From Sceloporus undulatus (Eukaryota; Chordata; Lepidosauria; Squamata; Phrynosomatidae), in contig NC_056524.1 in assembly GCF_019175285.1 (NCBI RefSeq), positions 101,774,921 through 101,838,920 of the forward strand: a stretch of DNA of 64,000 nt. Reading direction: 5' to 3'. The translations under genes and the position numbers were made by a program. The notes beneath the pieces were generated by a model. The model made no database searches. It saw nothing but the letters and a program-made list of their open reading frames with translations, and was not told the DNA's origin. This document shows positions 34,701 through 43,669 of the stretch, piece by piece; position 1 is the first letter of the stretch, and the number at the start of each line of letters is the position of its first letter.

Positions 34701-37700
34701 CGTCCGTCCGTCCATCCTTTTTTTTTCAGGGAAACATTTTCTGCACATGGACCAGAATTATTTTTATTTTTGGTTTAGAAAAAACATTTCTTTGCAGAAA
34801 TGGTGTAGTTGTGACTTATTCTGAAAATTTCTCATACTTTTAAAATTTTACTTACAATTTTATTTTAGTTTTTCATAGCAATATTTCCTGCCTAGGAAAC
34901 AGCGTTTTCTACAGATTTCCATGCAGAGATATGTCTGTACAGAAATATTATTTTTTTATGCAGAAAATGCTGTTTTCTGAAGAAAGAAAGAATGTTTTAT
35001 TCAGAATAAGCCTTGAACTGCAAAGATTCTTGTCAGTCCAGGATTCACTTTGTCAATTTCCTGACAACTGAGGAGCACATTTTTCAACTGTTTTCCAAAT
35101 ATTTTTATAATAGCCTTTCTGTCCCTAACTGTGACAAAGTTCCACCAACAGAAAAGCCCAACATGACATTAGGCCAAATCCCATGGTGCATTGAAATTCA
35201 TTTGTGGTGAACTGTGCCTTTGAAATTGGGACTCTGCAATAGATTTCTCTAGAATAGTGTGGTAACACAGCCATATTATTTCATTGTTAACTACTATCAA
35301 AATGACTTCAATTTAGGGTGACCCTATGAATGAGAGACTTCCAAGCCACTCTATCATCCACAGCTCTCCTCAGGTCCTGCAGACTCTGGGCTGTGGGTTT
35401 CTTGATTGAGTTATTCATCTACAATGATGTCTTCCTCGTTTCCTACAGTCTTTTACCTTACCAAACATTATTGTCTTTTCTAGTGAGTCATTCTTTGTCA
35501 GATATCCTTTTGCTTCCTAATAATCTGTGACTCTAGTCTTGAAATAAATTGAAATTACTTGATGAAATTTCATAGAGAAAGATTAGGAAGAGGTTCAAAA
35601 GACACAACATAATTGTTTTGTTTTGTTTCCATTCTGCTCTTTTTTAAAAGGTTGCAGTGATGCCTTTGCAAAAAAATATATTTCATTGTACCCAAATTCT
35701 ACTGTGACCATTTTTGACCTACCTGAAGTGGTGGAAAGAGCAAAGTCTTCTGCATCCTCAGAGGAACACCGGATTATTTTCCAGGGTGGTAAGATATGGT
35801 GTCTGTGGTCATACCAAAGTTAAAATTTAGATAATGCTTCCCTACATAAAAAGCACCAGGAATTAGTAGTGTTTACTTTGTTGTTTTGAGAAACAGAGAC
35901 ACTTACATAGAAGGATCAGTGGAAGAGGAGGCAATTTGGCACAGATGAGCCTTTCCATTTCTCTCCTTTTTCTAGCCTTAGGCCTGTTGCCTTGTCTTGA
36001 ATTCTGAGGTCACTTTCTTCTTCTTAAAAAAGTACAGTTGTCTCTTTGTTCCTCTTTGACTAGCCTCAGGAATGTTTGGTAGTTTAACCATCATGCATGA
36101 TAGACAGTTTTTTTGTAACCACGTATTGTTCAACTCCTTTTGTCTATTTCTATCCCAATTTCCTAAGACAATCAATGTAACTTTCCCTTTTTGATACCTC
36201 TCAAGGGAATCTGGAGTACTCCTGTCTCTACCATAAACTCATATTGTACTAATCACACTAATCCCACTGTACTCTGCATAACCTAAATATTGCATGTTCC
36301 TACAGTTGTCATCTGCACAAGGATTTCCATTACCTCAGGCGGCCATTGCTGGGATAAAGCAATGGGAGCTCTTTAACCAGTTCCCCTGAACACTCAACCA
36401 TCCCCTTTGCTTGAGGACAGATCTGTGTATTCCTCACAGCTTTTACTACACATTCTAAACTGGTCTAAACCTGATGACTTCAGGCACGGGAAAAGCCAAT
36501 GCCCTTTCAAGAGTGTTAAAGTAAAATTCCACTTTCAAACATGTATGTTTCAGTACGTGGAATGGCATGAGGGCTTGTATTCTTTGCTACAGGCAATACA
36601 CTTTCTTTGTTTTTATAGTGGACCCTCAGTATCCCTGGATATCTGCAGATTTGAGCAACCACAGATTGAAATGTAGAAACATTAAAAAAACAACAACTGT
36701 GATTGACTGCAGCCAGTTAGTGAAGTGGTCCCAGGGCAATAGTGAGGACTGTGGTGGCAAGGCCTGGACATCAGGCAAGCATTTTTCCTGTTTCAGCTGT
36801 GGTGATTCTGCTCTTTCTTTCAAAAGCAGAAATGATGGCTAGCATGCTTCTAGTAGGAAGAATCTGCATCTGGCACAAGAGGTTTGCCACTGCCACTTTC
36901 CTTCCTTGGTTGATGAAAGTCAAACCCAGGAAGGAGTTAGCAGGAGATGCAGACACGTCAAGCATCTGGTGCTCAATTTTTTCTGCCATCACATCCACTT
37001 CTGAAGCTGTAGTCCACATCCTTCCTGCTGGGAGCATAACAGCTTCCAGTGCCACCCTTTGAAGGACAGAACAGAATTGTTGTAGCCTAGTGCCTGGGCA
37101 TTGTCACTGCAGTCTCTGCTACTGTCTTGGGACCGTTTCTCAACCTGGCTACAGTTGATTGCAGATTATTTTAAATGTTTTTTGGTATTTGCAGAGGGTC
37201 CTGGAACCAAACCCCCATGGATACCAAAAACCCATTGTAGGCTTGAATATTTTATTTTATTTTATTTTATTTATTTAGAGTACTTATATCCCACCCTGCA
37301 GCCCTAGAGGCTCTCAGATAATATAAATTTATCTGAAGATGCCAGCCACAGATGCTGGCAAAACGTCAGGAAGAAACTCTTCTATAACATGGCCACATAG
37401 TCCGAAAACCCCACCAAATATATATATATATATACCGTATATATAAACAGTGTTTTCCAAAACATAGAAATAATTGCTCTTTTCATATATTACAGGTGAT
37501 TTTTTCAATGATCCAGTTCCTGAAGCTGAACTGTATATCTTGTCTAGAATACTCCATGACTGGGATGATGACAAATGTGTGACTCTGCTAACTAAATTAT
37601 ACAAGGCCTGTAAGCCTGGTATGTGTACTTAGATAGTATGAGATAACAAGATTGCTCTTTACATCCTCTGGTGGACAAATTAGCACTTCTGGGCCCCATT

Positions 37701-38669
37701 CCCACTGGGCAAAAAAAGTGGCTTATATTACTGCAATTCTGACTTGGGCCCCCCCCCCCCCCCGAGTCGTATTTGAATCTGGTCCTTCGTTTCCATTACG
37801 AAAGGGAGCAAATGTTTTTTTTTTAAACCCATGTTCTCATTCCCATTGAAATGTTCTTGGTTGTAATTTGAAGCAGACTTTTTTGCTCCCTGTTCCCATT
37901 GCCCTTCTGAAACCTCGTTTTTTTTTAAAGCACCTGTCACAGCCAATCAATCGCTTAGGCACTTCCTCCCTCTGGGAATGGGAGAAGGAGCCTCTATCTC
38001 CCCATGTCCCTTTGCCTCCCTGGCTCTCTTGTGTCTTCCCAGACTCCCTCTGGGAAAGGGAAAAGGGAGCCTCCATCCCCCCAAGTCGTTCCTTTGCCTC
38101 CTCCATTGCTCCCTGGGCTGTTTGGGGGGCGATCAAGCAGGCATGTAAAAAAAAGAAAAAGGAATAGTTAAAAATGGTGTTCAGTGGGTCTCCTCACACG
38201 TCGATCTATGCATGTGGAGCAGGGGGGGCGTAATGTGTTTACCGTATTTGGAGGTCAATGTAGCAATTTGCTATGTTTGGACACCCGACAGAGCGCCTAA
38301 GCGATTGAAAGCTTAATTTAAAAAATAAATTTGTCTACACATGCGATCGCCTTACCCTGCTTCCCACTCCACCGGGGGAAAGGCTATGCGGACAGGAGAA
38401 AATGGTGCCAGTAATGCAGGAAAGAGAACAAGTGGGTACACCCCCAGGCCAGCCCCTTGAGCACTGCTCCTCCCATCCTCAAGTTCCCAAATCAGATACT
38501 TTTGTCGTTCACATTCATTTGCCCCGAATCGGACTCAGGAGGTGCAGGAAAAAAACTCTAAAAATGTGCACCCCTTTTAAACTGGTTTATCCACCACTGA
38601 TTTGGGGTTTCCAAGGAAAAATCAAATACATGGAGATCAGATCCGAATTCCAATGGGAACGAAATTGGC

Positions 38670-38711
<42 letters not shown>

Positions 38712-40331
38712 TTTATTTGTATACCGCCCTCTGGCAAACTAATCCAGGCGGTTAACAACAGTAAAATATAAAATATGACAATTAAAAACACTTTATCCCT
38801 CCCCCCCTTAAGACAGTATTAAACAGTATAACATATTAAAAACACAATATCAAGCATAAAAACAGCAGTTAAAACTAAAAACCCTGATATCCCTCTGTTG
38901 ATCGAATGTGCGCTCAAATGGGAACGGTGCACCCATAATTCGATTCTTGATCCATGTTATAAGCCAGTGGGAATGGGGCCCTGGACTCACCATATACATT
39001 GTTTTGAATTTGTTTGCAGCAGTCTCAATTTCTCAATGTCCACAGAAAATAGCAGCAACAATCCAGAGTTTGAGACATGATTCTTTTCCAGCCTTAGGAC
39101 CAGGGATTACTCGTTGTACCTGTTCCCTGTATGACTCCCAAAGTTGGAGGGAAGCTACTGGCCTTGGTTGCAAGGGAATAACCATTGCTTACTAGGCGCC
39201 ATGGGAAATGGTAGTCTCAGTATACAATTGGCCCCCCAAATTTGCTGGTATCCTTTTCATGGATATGATGATTTGTGGATTTGATTAATATGTTATCTCT
39301 AGCGGTCTCTAAGTCCTCCAGAATTGTTGTATGGCCATCTTCTACAATATGGTCATGCTGGAGGATCTAGAAATTCTTAAAGAAGTGTTCTCTCAAGTAA
39401 AAAAAAAAAGTTTTTTATTTATATTTATGTATATTTGTGAAGATTTTGTTTACTTTTGCAAGGGAGGATTTGCCTCTAACTCCTGCGAATGTGGGGGACT
39501 GACTTTAGTTCCTTGTTATTCCCATCTCATCCTCCACATGATCCCCCAAATGATCATCAGATCTCACTGGGAGTGTTAAGATTTCCCATTCATATGTGCT
39601 GAAGTGCATGTGTATATATGTATAAGTCAGTGGAGATTATGACACGGAGGAGGCAAGCATCCTCCTCCCATCATTAAATCATCATTAAATCATCCTAATC
39701 GCATGATCGGGCAGAAGATTATCACGCACATCTCCCGTTCTTGTCTTTTCTGTAACCAGCAATGGACCCATCATTTTATATTAACGGGAGTTTCCATTAA
39801 TACCAAATGAAGGGATCATTACTGTTTACAGATGGGACAAAAACAGGAGAAGCACACGGGGGGTGATAATCTTCCCCAGATCGCGTGATTAACACAATTG
39901 AATTATGATTTAATGATGGGAGGAGGATGCTTGCCTCCCATGTGATGAAGTCCTAAGTGGGCCAAAAACCTTGTGCATCCCTCCAGTAGATATGTTCCAG
40001 AAATCATATTTTCTTTTTTTTACACTTGCAGACATATCTAAGGATTTCTCATGAGAGGGACCATTTCAAAATAGATGCAGAAATAGGTAATACTGTCTTC
40101 TCTTTCCCAAATCAATTAACAGGTGGTGGTGTGTTATTAGTGGAGACAGTTCTCAATGAAGACAGAAGTGGTCCTTTAGAAGCCCTCATCTACTCCATGG
40201 TGATGCTGCTTAAAACTGAAGGAAAAGAACGGACCTCATCTGAATACAATGTGCTTCTTGGTGCAGCTGGTTTCAAGGAGATACAGTTCAGGAAAAGAAG
40301 AATCTTTGATGTTATTTTTGGAAGAAAATAA
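13645..40331 (+). CDS. ASMT-like O-methyltransferase, unit B (exon 2 not in assembly)
   Basis: Exons: 13645-13710 (1), 31587-31716 (3), 32578-32646 (4), 34038-34156 (5), 35651-35788 (6), 37496-37618 (7), 40123-40331 (8). All are open with proper splice sites and consistent phases. Exon 2 (175 nt, 54338-54512 in unit C and 58782-58956 in D) is absent between 13711 and 31586. Exon 1 ends in phase 0 and exon 3 starts in phase 1, so skipping exon 2 would not keep frame. The 25-N gap at 20053-20077 lies exactly where exon 2 is expected, so the gene may be whole in life. Catalytic HD, VE and KERT residues match human ASMT, but the SAM glycine motif is DLGGCSD. The predicted role is a cytosolic small-molecule O-methyltransferase. 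The full protein would be 342 residues. Confidence 0.82.
13711..15433. other. Unit B intron 1, part before the L1
   Basis: 13867-13890 is (TG)n. 14460-14700 is the reverse complement of 50980-51260 in unit C. 15120-15430 matches 52200-52560 (C) and 58130-58510 (D), which lead directly to exon 2 in those units. Homology stops at about 15433, where the L1 starts. Confidence 0.6.
15769..16872 (+). CDS. L1 ORF1 protein (RNA-binding, coiled coil)
   Basis: 367 residues, uninterrupted, starting [20 protein letters not shown]. Residues about 25-130 form heptad-rich coiled coil ([34 protein letters not shown]). A central RRM-like part ([19 protein letters not shown]) and a C-terminal domain ([20 protein letters not shown]) follow. 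Residues after about 270 make an unusual long Glu/Lys-rich tail ending [13 protein letters not shown]1 ORF1 proteins trimerise and coat the element RNA. This is the standard L1 ORF1 order, with the acidic tail as an addition. Confidence 0.85.
   Translation: MTTRSQTQKATQQAQNQRKLSTDLTKSSDMNQLILEKLKSLSNNLSANLANEMSNFKREIKQEIRADLREINQKVDTLIADNQKIKQRVEIVEFRTEKLETDFAKLLLKKEEELDEKAAWEQRLREKCVKIRGLTEEKNENLEGKLIPEIAKFLNKDPVFFDDEVDKIYRINSLIAKQKGLSRDVAIYFVKKRTRDLFLTKHNETPFSYKNQDLKILKDIPGRILKKRKDYTALTLFLRREDIPYRWELPEGLTFWWNNKGTKISSPEQSRAFLRKATERSKEQKKEERSRMKTDKGEKTPQEGEEIDNLVVELRRSEEEETTPEEEEPEGDPQKEPNLDLDWQDLLREEERIRREEEKTETDPLSD
17067..20052 (+). CDS. L1 ORF2 (endonuclease-reverse transcriptase), one frameshift, 3' end in gap
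   Basis: Starts [16 protein letters not shown]. The APE endonuclease shows LQETR, GDWNG and SDHNPV. The reverse transcriptase shows [31 protein letters not shown] and the catalytic YADD. The frame breaks once near 17530, in a run of A residues; the text on both sides is normal ORF2, so a one-base indel is likely. The last roughly 270 residues (Cys-rich end) fall in or beyond the N gap. Function: target-primed reverse transcription. Confidence 0.85.
20053..20077. other. Assembly gap (25 N)
   Basis: A run of 25 N, probably an arbitrary length. It interrupts L1 ORF2 on the left; CR1 sequence follows on the right. The L1 3' end, the unit B intron around exon 2, exon 2 itself and the CR1 5' end are all expected here. 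Confidence 0.95.
20078..21644 (+). mobile_element. CR1 LINE, 5' part with ORF1
   Basis: 20078-20690 is probably CR1 5'UTR. ORF1 runs from about 20690 ([13 protein letters not shown], a CR1 ORF1 zinc-knuckle-like start) to about 21600. It is cut off at about 21645 by a Tigger-like element; CR1 resumes at about 26845. The exact 5' end is unknown because of the gap. Confidence 0.65.
20690..21600 (+). pseudogene. CR1 ORF1 with SGNH-esterase-like domain, broken
   Basis: The 21011-21454 frame gives [34 protein letters not shown] and [14 protein letters not shown], which match the SGNH/GDSL-like esterase of CR1 ORF1 (VVVGDSLLRGTE, GARIRDVTE, HVGTND in related elements). The GDS block reads GGS: the nucleophile Ser is kept and the Asp is lost. 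A frameshift near 21390 moves the continuing similarity ([14 protein letters not shown]) to another frame. The role of the esterase in CR1 is unsettled. Confidence 0.65.
21960..23075. repeat. Tandem array 1 of the Tigger-like element
   Basis: Units of about 90-117 bp carry 'catgaccaaagcaacccc', 'tggtcacactctatggcccg' and 'catcaaatcaaggccagact' (for example the matching point at 22231, 22336 and 22453). About nine imperfect units, interrupted near 22620-22700. Many single-base indels separate units. Confidence 0.75.
23500..25120 (-). pseudogene. Tigger/pogo-family transposase, frameshifted
   Basis: On the minus strand, 25060-24836 gives [15 protein letters not shown] and [15 protein letters not shown], a psq/CENP-B type helix-turn-helix. 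Around 24100-24034 the frames give TDLLLQ and [10 protein letters not shown], the block [14 protein letters not shown] near the last catalytic acid of DDE_1 transposases. Around 23960-23860 EITRRNL and CGRRKLLP correspond to the C-terminal TLNSAWRKLWP block. Similarity hops among frames every few dozen residues. It could equally be called Jerky/Tigger-like. Either the gene is old or this stretch is badly base-called. Confidence 0.6.
25310..26230. repeat. Tandem array 2 of the Tigger-like element
   Basis: Seven imperfect units of about 120-145 bp with 'tgagactctgtgtcccacat', 'gggagcaaaggaaaactttt' and 'aagccacactccacactttt' (anchor points near 25313, 25451, 25579, 25711, 25855, 25974, 26097). 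The sequence differs from array 1. Confidence 0.75.
26845..29806 (+). mobile_element. CR1 LINE, ORF2 and 3' end
   Basis: 26990-28300 is a frame-broken APE endonuclease ([27 protein letters not shown]). 28349-29731 is reverse transcriptase and C-terminal domain. The 3' end 'ccaactctatgattctatga' is the typical CR1 terminus. It is the right half of the element that starts at about 20078. Confidence 0.85.
28349..29731 (+). pseudogene. CR1 ORF2 reverse transcriptase, one in-frame stop
   Basis: Shows [53 protein letters not shown] and [13 protein letters not shown] at 28847-28849 replaces the Gln of the VPQGSVLGP motif; otherwise the frame is open from 28349 to 29731 and ends [13 protein letters not shown]. 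It is much better preserved than the endonuclease part upstream. Confidence 0.85.
29807..31290. other. Unit B intron 2, part after the CR1
   Basis: From about 29930, 'gtcagttcaggat' onward matches intron 2 of unit D (59285 on) and unit C (54571 on). No exon 2-like sequence is present. 30420-30900 is unclassified sequence with no gene seen. Confidence 0.55.
31291..31515 (-). repeat. tRNA-derived SINE
   Basis: Minus-strand copy: its tail reads 'gtgtgtcttcaagtcatttc' on the plus strand, matching the BovB 3' tail. A related minus-strand SINE lies at the same place in unit D (60165-60640). Confidence 0.6.
31587..31716 (+). CDS. Unit B exon 3
   Basis: Encodes [20 protein letters not shown] to YMTEAVR. 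130 nt, phase 1 start, acceptor aatttaag, donor gtgagg. Confidence 0.84.
31745..32110 (-). repeat. BovB LINE 3' fragment (intron 3, unit B)
   Basis: Plus strand reads 'atggatgagagacgcccaag' to 'ttggcagtctatggtact', the complement of the BovB RT C-terminal region. Diverged. Confidence 0.6.
32578..32646 (+). CDS. Unit B exon 4
   Basis: Encodes [20 protein letters not shown] and MY, followed by the split Ser codon. 69 nt, acceptor gtttcag, donor gtaaaa. Confidence 0.83.
32698..33087. mobile_element. hAT MITE with 8-bp target duplication (intron 4, unit B)
   Basis: Termini CAGGGGTAGGCAACCT and AGGTTGCCTACCCCTG. Perfect 8-bp duplication CTGTAAGG at 32690-32697 and 33088-33095. A sister copy at 60928-61303 has its own target site. 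An internal (AAAT)n run is at about 32768-32795. Confidence 0.93.
33615..33960 (+). repeat. Sauria-like SINE (intron 4, unit B)
   Basis: Starts 'gggatgtggtggctcaagcg' (A box), then 'ggttggcagttcgaggccc' (B box) and 'ccaacctagcagctcgaaag', and ends near 'ttactgttatcttacc'. Same family as 10890-11205. Confidence 0.75.
34038..34156 (+). CDS. Unit B exon 5
   Basis: Encodes [20 protein letters not shown] to VVCDLGG. 119 nt, acceptor tttctag, donor gtaagt. Confidence 0.85.
34157..35650. other. Unit B intron 5
   Basis: Contains a tRNA-like SINE (34323-34520) and a minus-strand BovB end (35287-35510) at the positions seen in units A and D, and a (CCGTC)-type short run near 34692. Otherwise AT-rich noncoding sequence. 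Confidence 0.6.
35651..35788 (+). CDS. Unit B exon 6
   Basis: Encodes [32 protein letters not shown] and RIIFQG. It gives DLGGCSD across the junction with exon 5, as in unit A. 138 nt, donor gtaaga. Confidence 0.86.
36616..37237. mobile_element. Tigger-type MITE (intron 6, unit B)
   Basis: Left end 'tagtggaccctcagtatcc', right end 'ggataccaaaaacccattg', with TA flanking both sides (36614-36615 and 37238-37239). The same insertion is seen in decayed form in unit A near 5605. Confidence 0.7.
37250..37325 (-). repeat. L2-type LINE 3' end fragment
   Basis: (TTTTA)n followed by 'gagtacttatatcccaccct', the usual 3' terminal signature of squamate L2-like elements on the minus strand. Confidence 0.5.
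37496..37618 (+). CDS. Unit B exon 7
   Basis: Encodes [19 protein letters not shown], then HDWDDDKC and [12 protein letters not shown]. The catalytic His and its Asp neighbour are both present, unlike unit A. 123 nt, acceptor attacag, donor gtatgt. Confidence 0.87.
37691..38981. mobile_element. Non-autonomous DNA element with CATTCCCAC ends
   Basis: The ends GGGCCCCATTCCCACTGG and CCAGTGGGAATGGGGCCC are perfect inverted repeats. No ORF of note. A minus-strand L2 3' end with (AAT)n is inserted at about 38670-38890. It lies in intron 7 of unit B. The element at 40878-41657 shares the CATTCCCACT core. Confidence 0.7.
38670..38890 (-). repeat. L2-type LINE 3' end with (AAT)n
   Basis: (AAT)n at about 38672-38710, then 'tatttgtataccgccctctg' and 'aggcggttaacaacagtaaa', a 3' end of L2-like LINEs in reverse orientation. 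It lies inside the DNA element above. Confidence 0.65.
39649..39938. mobile_element. 290-bp foldback MITE (intron 7, unit B)
   Basis: GGAGGCAAGCATCCTCCTCC at the left is answered by GGAGGAGGATGCTTGCCTCC at the right, continuing into 'catcattaaatca' and 'tgatttaatgatg'. Not found in unit A. Confidence 0.75.
40123..40331 (+). CDS. Unit B exon 8 (last coding exon)
   Basis: Encodes [40 protein letters not shown] and DVIFGRK, with stop TAA at 40329-40331. Both Glu residues matching COMT Glu297 (codon 40143-40145) and Glu329 (codon 40227-40229) are present. Confidence 0.88.
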
Positions 40332-40462
40332 AATGATCACTCCTTCATTCTTATTTGAGACCTTAGAAATGGGAACCTTTTGGCACCTTGGATGTTGTTG
40401 AATTCTGATTCCTATCAGTCCTGGCCTATCTTGCCATATGATCAGAGTAGAGCTTCAATAAA
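40327..40462 (+). terminator. Polyadenylation signals of unit B
   Basis: AATAAA at 40327-40332 (overlapping the stop codon, as in unit A) and at 40457-40462. The second is more likely to be used. Confidence 0.5.
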
Positions 40463-40877
40463 AGATAAAGAAACTGGGGGAAGGGGGAGATGAAGAAGAG
40501 AAAATGATGCTCTGGGGGGGGGGGAGAAAAGGAAAAGAGAGGGGAAAAAGAGCAAGGAAGAAAAAAAGGGGGGGAGACACTCAACTAATACGCAGTAGGA
40601 TTTGATTCTTGGCTTCAGTCCTGACTGCAATGGGGGGGAAATTATTCTACCATTGCAGATCCAACTACATAATTCTACTAAAATGACTAATAACCATAAC
40701 TACAGATTATTACATCATTAGATTTTCTATGCTTAAAAAGTTAATAAATGGTTAGCAAAAAGTCTTCTTTTTCAAAAAGGCTCTTTCAAAAATTCTTCAG
40801 TTAGTTTTTCCTTTAAAATCCACATTAATTTGGCCATTTGAGCTAACTCACTTAACAATCCATTCTTCCAGCCTTGG

Positions 40878-41657
40878 GGTCATTCCCACTTACCTTTTAA
40901 ATCACTGCTGAACCGAATCCTGGATTTGGTTTCAGCAGTGAGCATGGTTCCTACTATGTTTGCACCGGGTCGGACTTGGAGAAGCTTCAAGGGCCCCGAC
41001 CATCTCCCCTGTCACTGGCCTCCCTTGCCTCTCCGTACCTGACCTGGGTTCTTTTCAGCCTTCCGTGGCTTGCTTCCCAGCTTCCCTTTCCTTCTGCAAC
41101 CTCCTTCCCAGCTTCCCTGGCTTCTCTGCGACCTTTGGCAAGAGCCGAAGGGAAGGGTCTTCCATGGCCAGGGAAGTTGGTAAGGAGGTTGTAGGAAGGA
41201 CCCTGGGCTTTCCTGCAAACTTCCTGTGACCTCCTTCCCTGCTTCCCCAGCCATGGGGAACGGAAGAAGGTGGCAGAGAAGCCGGGGAAACTGGGAAGGA
41301 GGTTACAGAAGGAAAGGGAAGCTGGGAAGCAGGCCATGGAAGGCCGAAGAAAAGCCCAGGTACAGAAAAGCAAGGGAGACTGGTGACAGGGAAGATGTCT
41401 GGGGCCCTTGCAGCTGCCCCCACCCCACCCTGGTCACAGGAACCAGAGGATTTGAATCTGTTGGTTCCCACTTGGGCTGAATAGATTTATTTGAAAATAA
41501 ATCGATTTGGTCCAAAAGGAGTGGAAAAACCCAGCGTCTTTTTGATGCGGGTTAAATTGAGGAAAATCATGCCTCCCCTTTCCAAATCAGTTCCAAATCG
41601 ATTCCCAAGTGGGAATGATTCGGTACGATCCAGATTAAACCAAAGTGGGAATGAGCC
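40878..41657. mobile_element. Non-autonomous DNA element with CATTCCCACTT ends
   Basis: Ends GGTCATTCCCACTT and AAGTGGGAATGAGCC; a possible 6-bp duplication CCTTGG is at 40872-40877 and 41658-41663. The interior is GC-rich, with self-complementary 'cttcccagcttccc' / 'gggaagctgggaag' blocks that create spurious frames on both strands. Confidence 0.65.
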
Positions 41658-42136
41658 CCTTGGTTTTTCAGTTTGTTTCTAAGTTTCAGCAAACAATATT
41701 ATTGCTGCTGTTGTCTTATATTGAAGAAGCAATCCATATTTACTGTGCAGTTCTTTATCCATAATGCCTCCAATAACTATTTCTGGCTTTAATTTGGGTA
41801 GGGGGATTAACATATAAATCTGTGATGTATCTAAATCTGTATCAGTTTTTATATAGGTTTTCTTTAAAAAATTACTGCACAAAAGAAATTTAATATTTAT
41901 GGACCACGTTTTTTCTCATATATGGACCTTTTCTCGATAATATGCGCCCACATTATCATGTAGAGCACATTTTCTATCTCTCATTTCAGAAACCATTTAT
42001 ACACTTTTTGAATTTTATGGTCATCCATCTTTACATAACTAAATAAAACTCACTTTCTCTAACCTTGACAGCTGATTTTCTCTTGTTTTGATTAAATCTG
42101 TTGTGTTGCATATTAAATAATTGATTGTTGGGAGTT

Positions 42137-42275
42137 GATGTAGCCACTGTGGTATAGTGATATGAGTTATGGACTAGGTCCCTGGGAACTAGGGTTTGAA
42201 TCCCTCTGAAGAAACATGTCAGAAAAACTCCATGATAGGTTTGCCTTAGTATGGTCATAAGTCAGAACAAACTTG
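42137..42275 (+). repeat. tRNA-derived SINE
   Basis: A box 'tggtatagtgatatgag', B box 'ggtttgaatccc', and the tail 'aacttgaaggtacacaacc' shared with BovB 3' ends. Confidence 0.7.
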
Positions 42276-42589
42276 AAGGTACACAACCTCTTGCAACACA
42301 ATAGTCAGCACAAACAGATGTCTGTCCACTCATAAGAAAGCAAGACTCAGATTTACTCTAAGGAGGGCATACATACCCTAAAGACACCAGCTCCCTTGAG
42401 ATCTTAGAAGTGAAGCTGGGTCAGTCCTAGTTCATATCCCAGAATCATCAAAGGGTATTGTGTACATTGAGCAAAACAAACCAAAATTGTTTGGAAATTA
42501 TTTATTTATTTATTTATGCTCTTTCCCCTGCCAGTTTTCACAGGCAAACAGTTTCGTGCTGTTCCATAGTTACCACACCTTTCAGATCC

Positions 42590-42602
42590 TGATTCAATGT
42601 AA

Positions 42603-42649
<47 letters not shown>

Positions 42650-43660
42650 CCTTTATTTATGAAGCGCTGTAAATTTACACAGCGCTGTACATGCAATCTT
42701 TTTAGTTAGATGGTTCCCTGCCCTCGGGCTTACAATCTAAAAAGACATGACACAGAAGGAGAAGGGAGTGGTGACGAGAAAGGGTAAGAGGTCCAGCAGT
42801 TCCTCTCGACCTCCGAGGCCTGGACCAAGGCAGATGGACTGGAGGGAGGGCGAGGCTTCATAATGGATGGTTAATCTTCATCCAGGGAAAATACATACTC
42901 TCAAGTAGGATAATACATATACAATACATAGCAATACAGGAAATGGTTCGATAAACAGGCAACAAAAGAACATCAGATAGTAAGCGACAAATATGCAATG
43001 CCTGGGGAGGCTTCTCTGAACAGGATGGTTTTCAACTCCGTTTTGAAGCTAGTTAAAGAAGTGATGGCTCTTGCTTGTGGGGGAAGAAGGTTCCAGGAGT
43101 GAGGGGCAGCAAGTGAAAAGGGGCGAATCCGGGATGGGGCAGAGGAAATCCTGGGCTGAGACAGGAACCCTTGACTACCAGAACAGAGGGCCCTGGTGGG
43201 AAGGTGAGGAGAAAGAAGGTCTGATAAGTAAGGAGGGGCCAGTCCATGGAGGGCTTTGAATGTCGACAGCAGGAGCTTATACTGAATGTGGAAAGGGAGA
43301 GGGAGCCAGTGAAGGGATGCCAACACAAGAGAGATGTGGTCAGAGCGGTGGGCGGATGTGATAATGCGTGCAGCTGAATGCTGGACAGAGATTAAAGTAC
43401 GGAGGTGAGAAAGAGGAAGCCCAGCCAGGAGGACGTTACAGTAATCCAGTCGTGAGACCACTAGGGCATGGACCAGGATCTTGGCAGTAGAGGCGGAGAG
43501 ATATGGTCGGATTTTGGCAATATTGTACAAAAAGAATCTACAAGCCTTGGCTGTGGTCTGGATCTGAGGGATTCACGACAGAGAAGAGTCAAAGATAAAG
43601 CCAAGACTGCGGGCTTGCTGGACTGGTTGAATAGTCTCAAGTCACCACTTCCTCCCTGTC
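42590..43660 (-). mobile_element. L2-like LINE, 3' part with reverse-transcriptase C-terminus
   Basis: The minus strand 43530-42973 encodes SRLDYCNVLLAGLPLSHL, DHISLVLASLHWLPL, YKLLLSTFKALHGLAPPYL and a C-terminal PHSWNLLPPQAR, the standard L2/CR1-clade ending. The 3' end runs into a (TTA)n array at about 42603-42650. Truncated at the 5' end. Confidence 0.85.
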
Positions 43661-43669
43661 TGTTTTGCC

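Larger units (their letters stand above)
40640..42470. other. 3' flank of unit B, first copy of a duplicated spacer
   Basis: Segments around 40640-40860 and 41640-42460 recur at 43670-44640. A DNA element (40878-41657) and a SINE (42137-42275) are inserted in this copy. No coding sequence. Confidence 0.6.
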
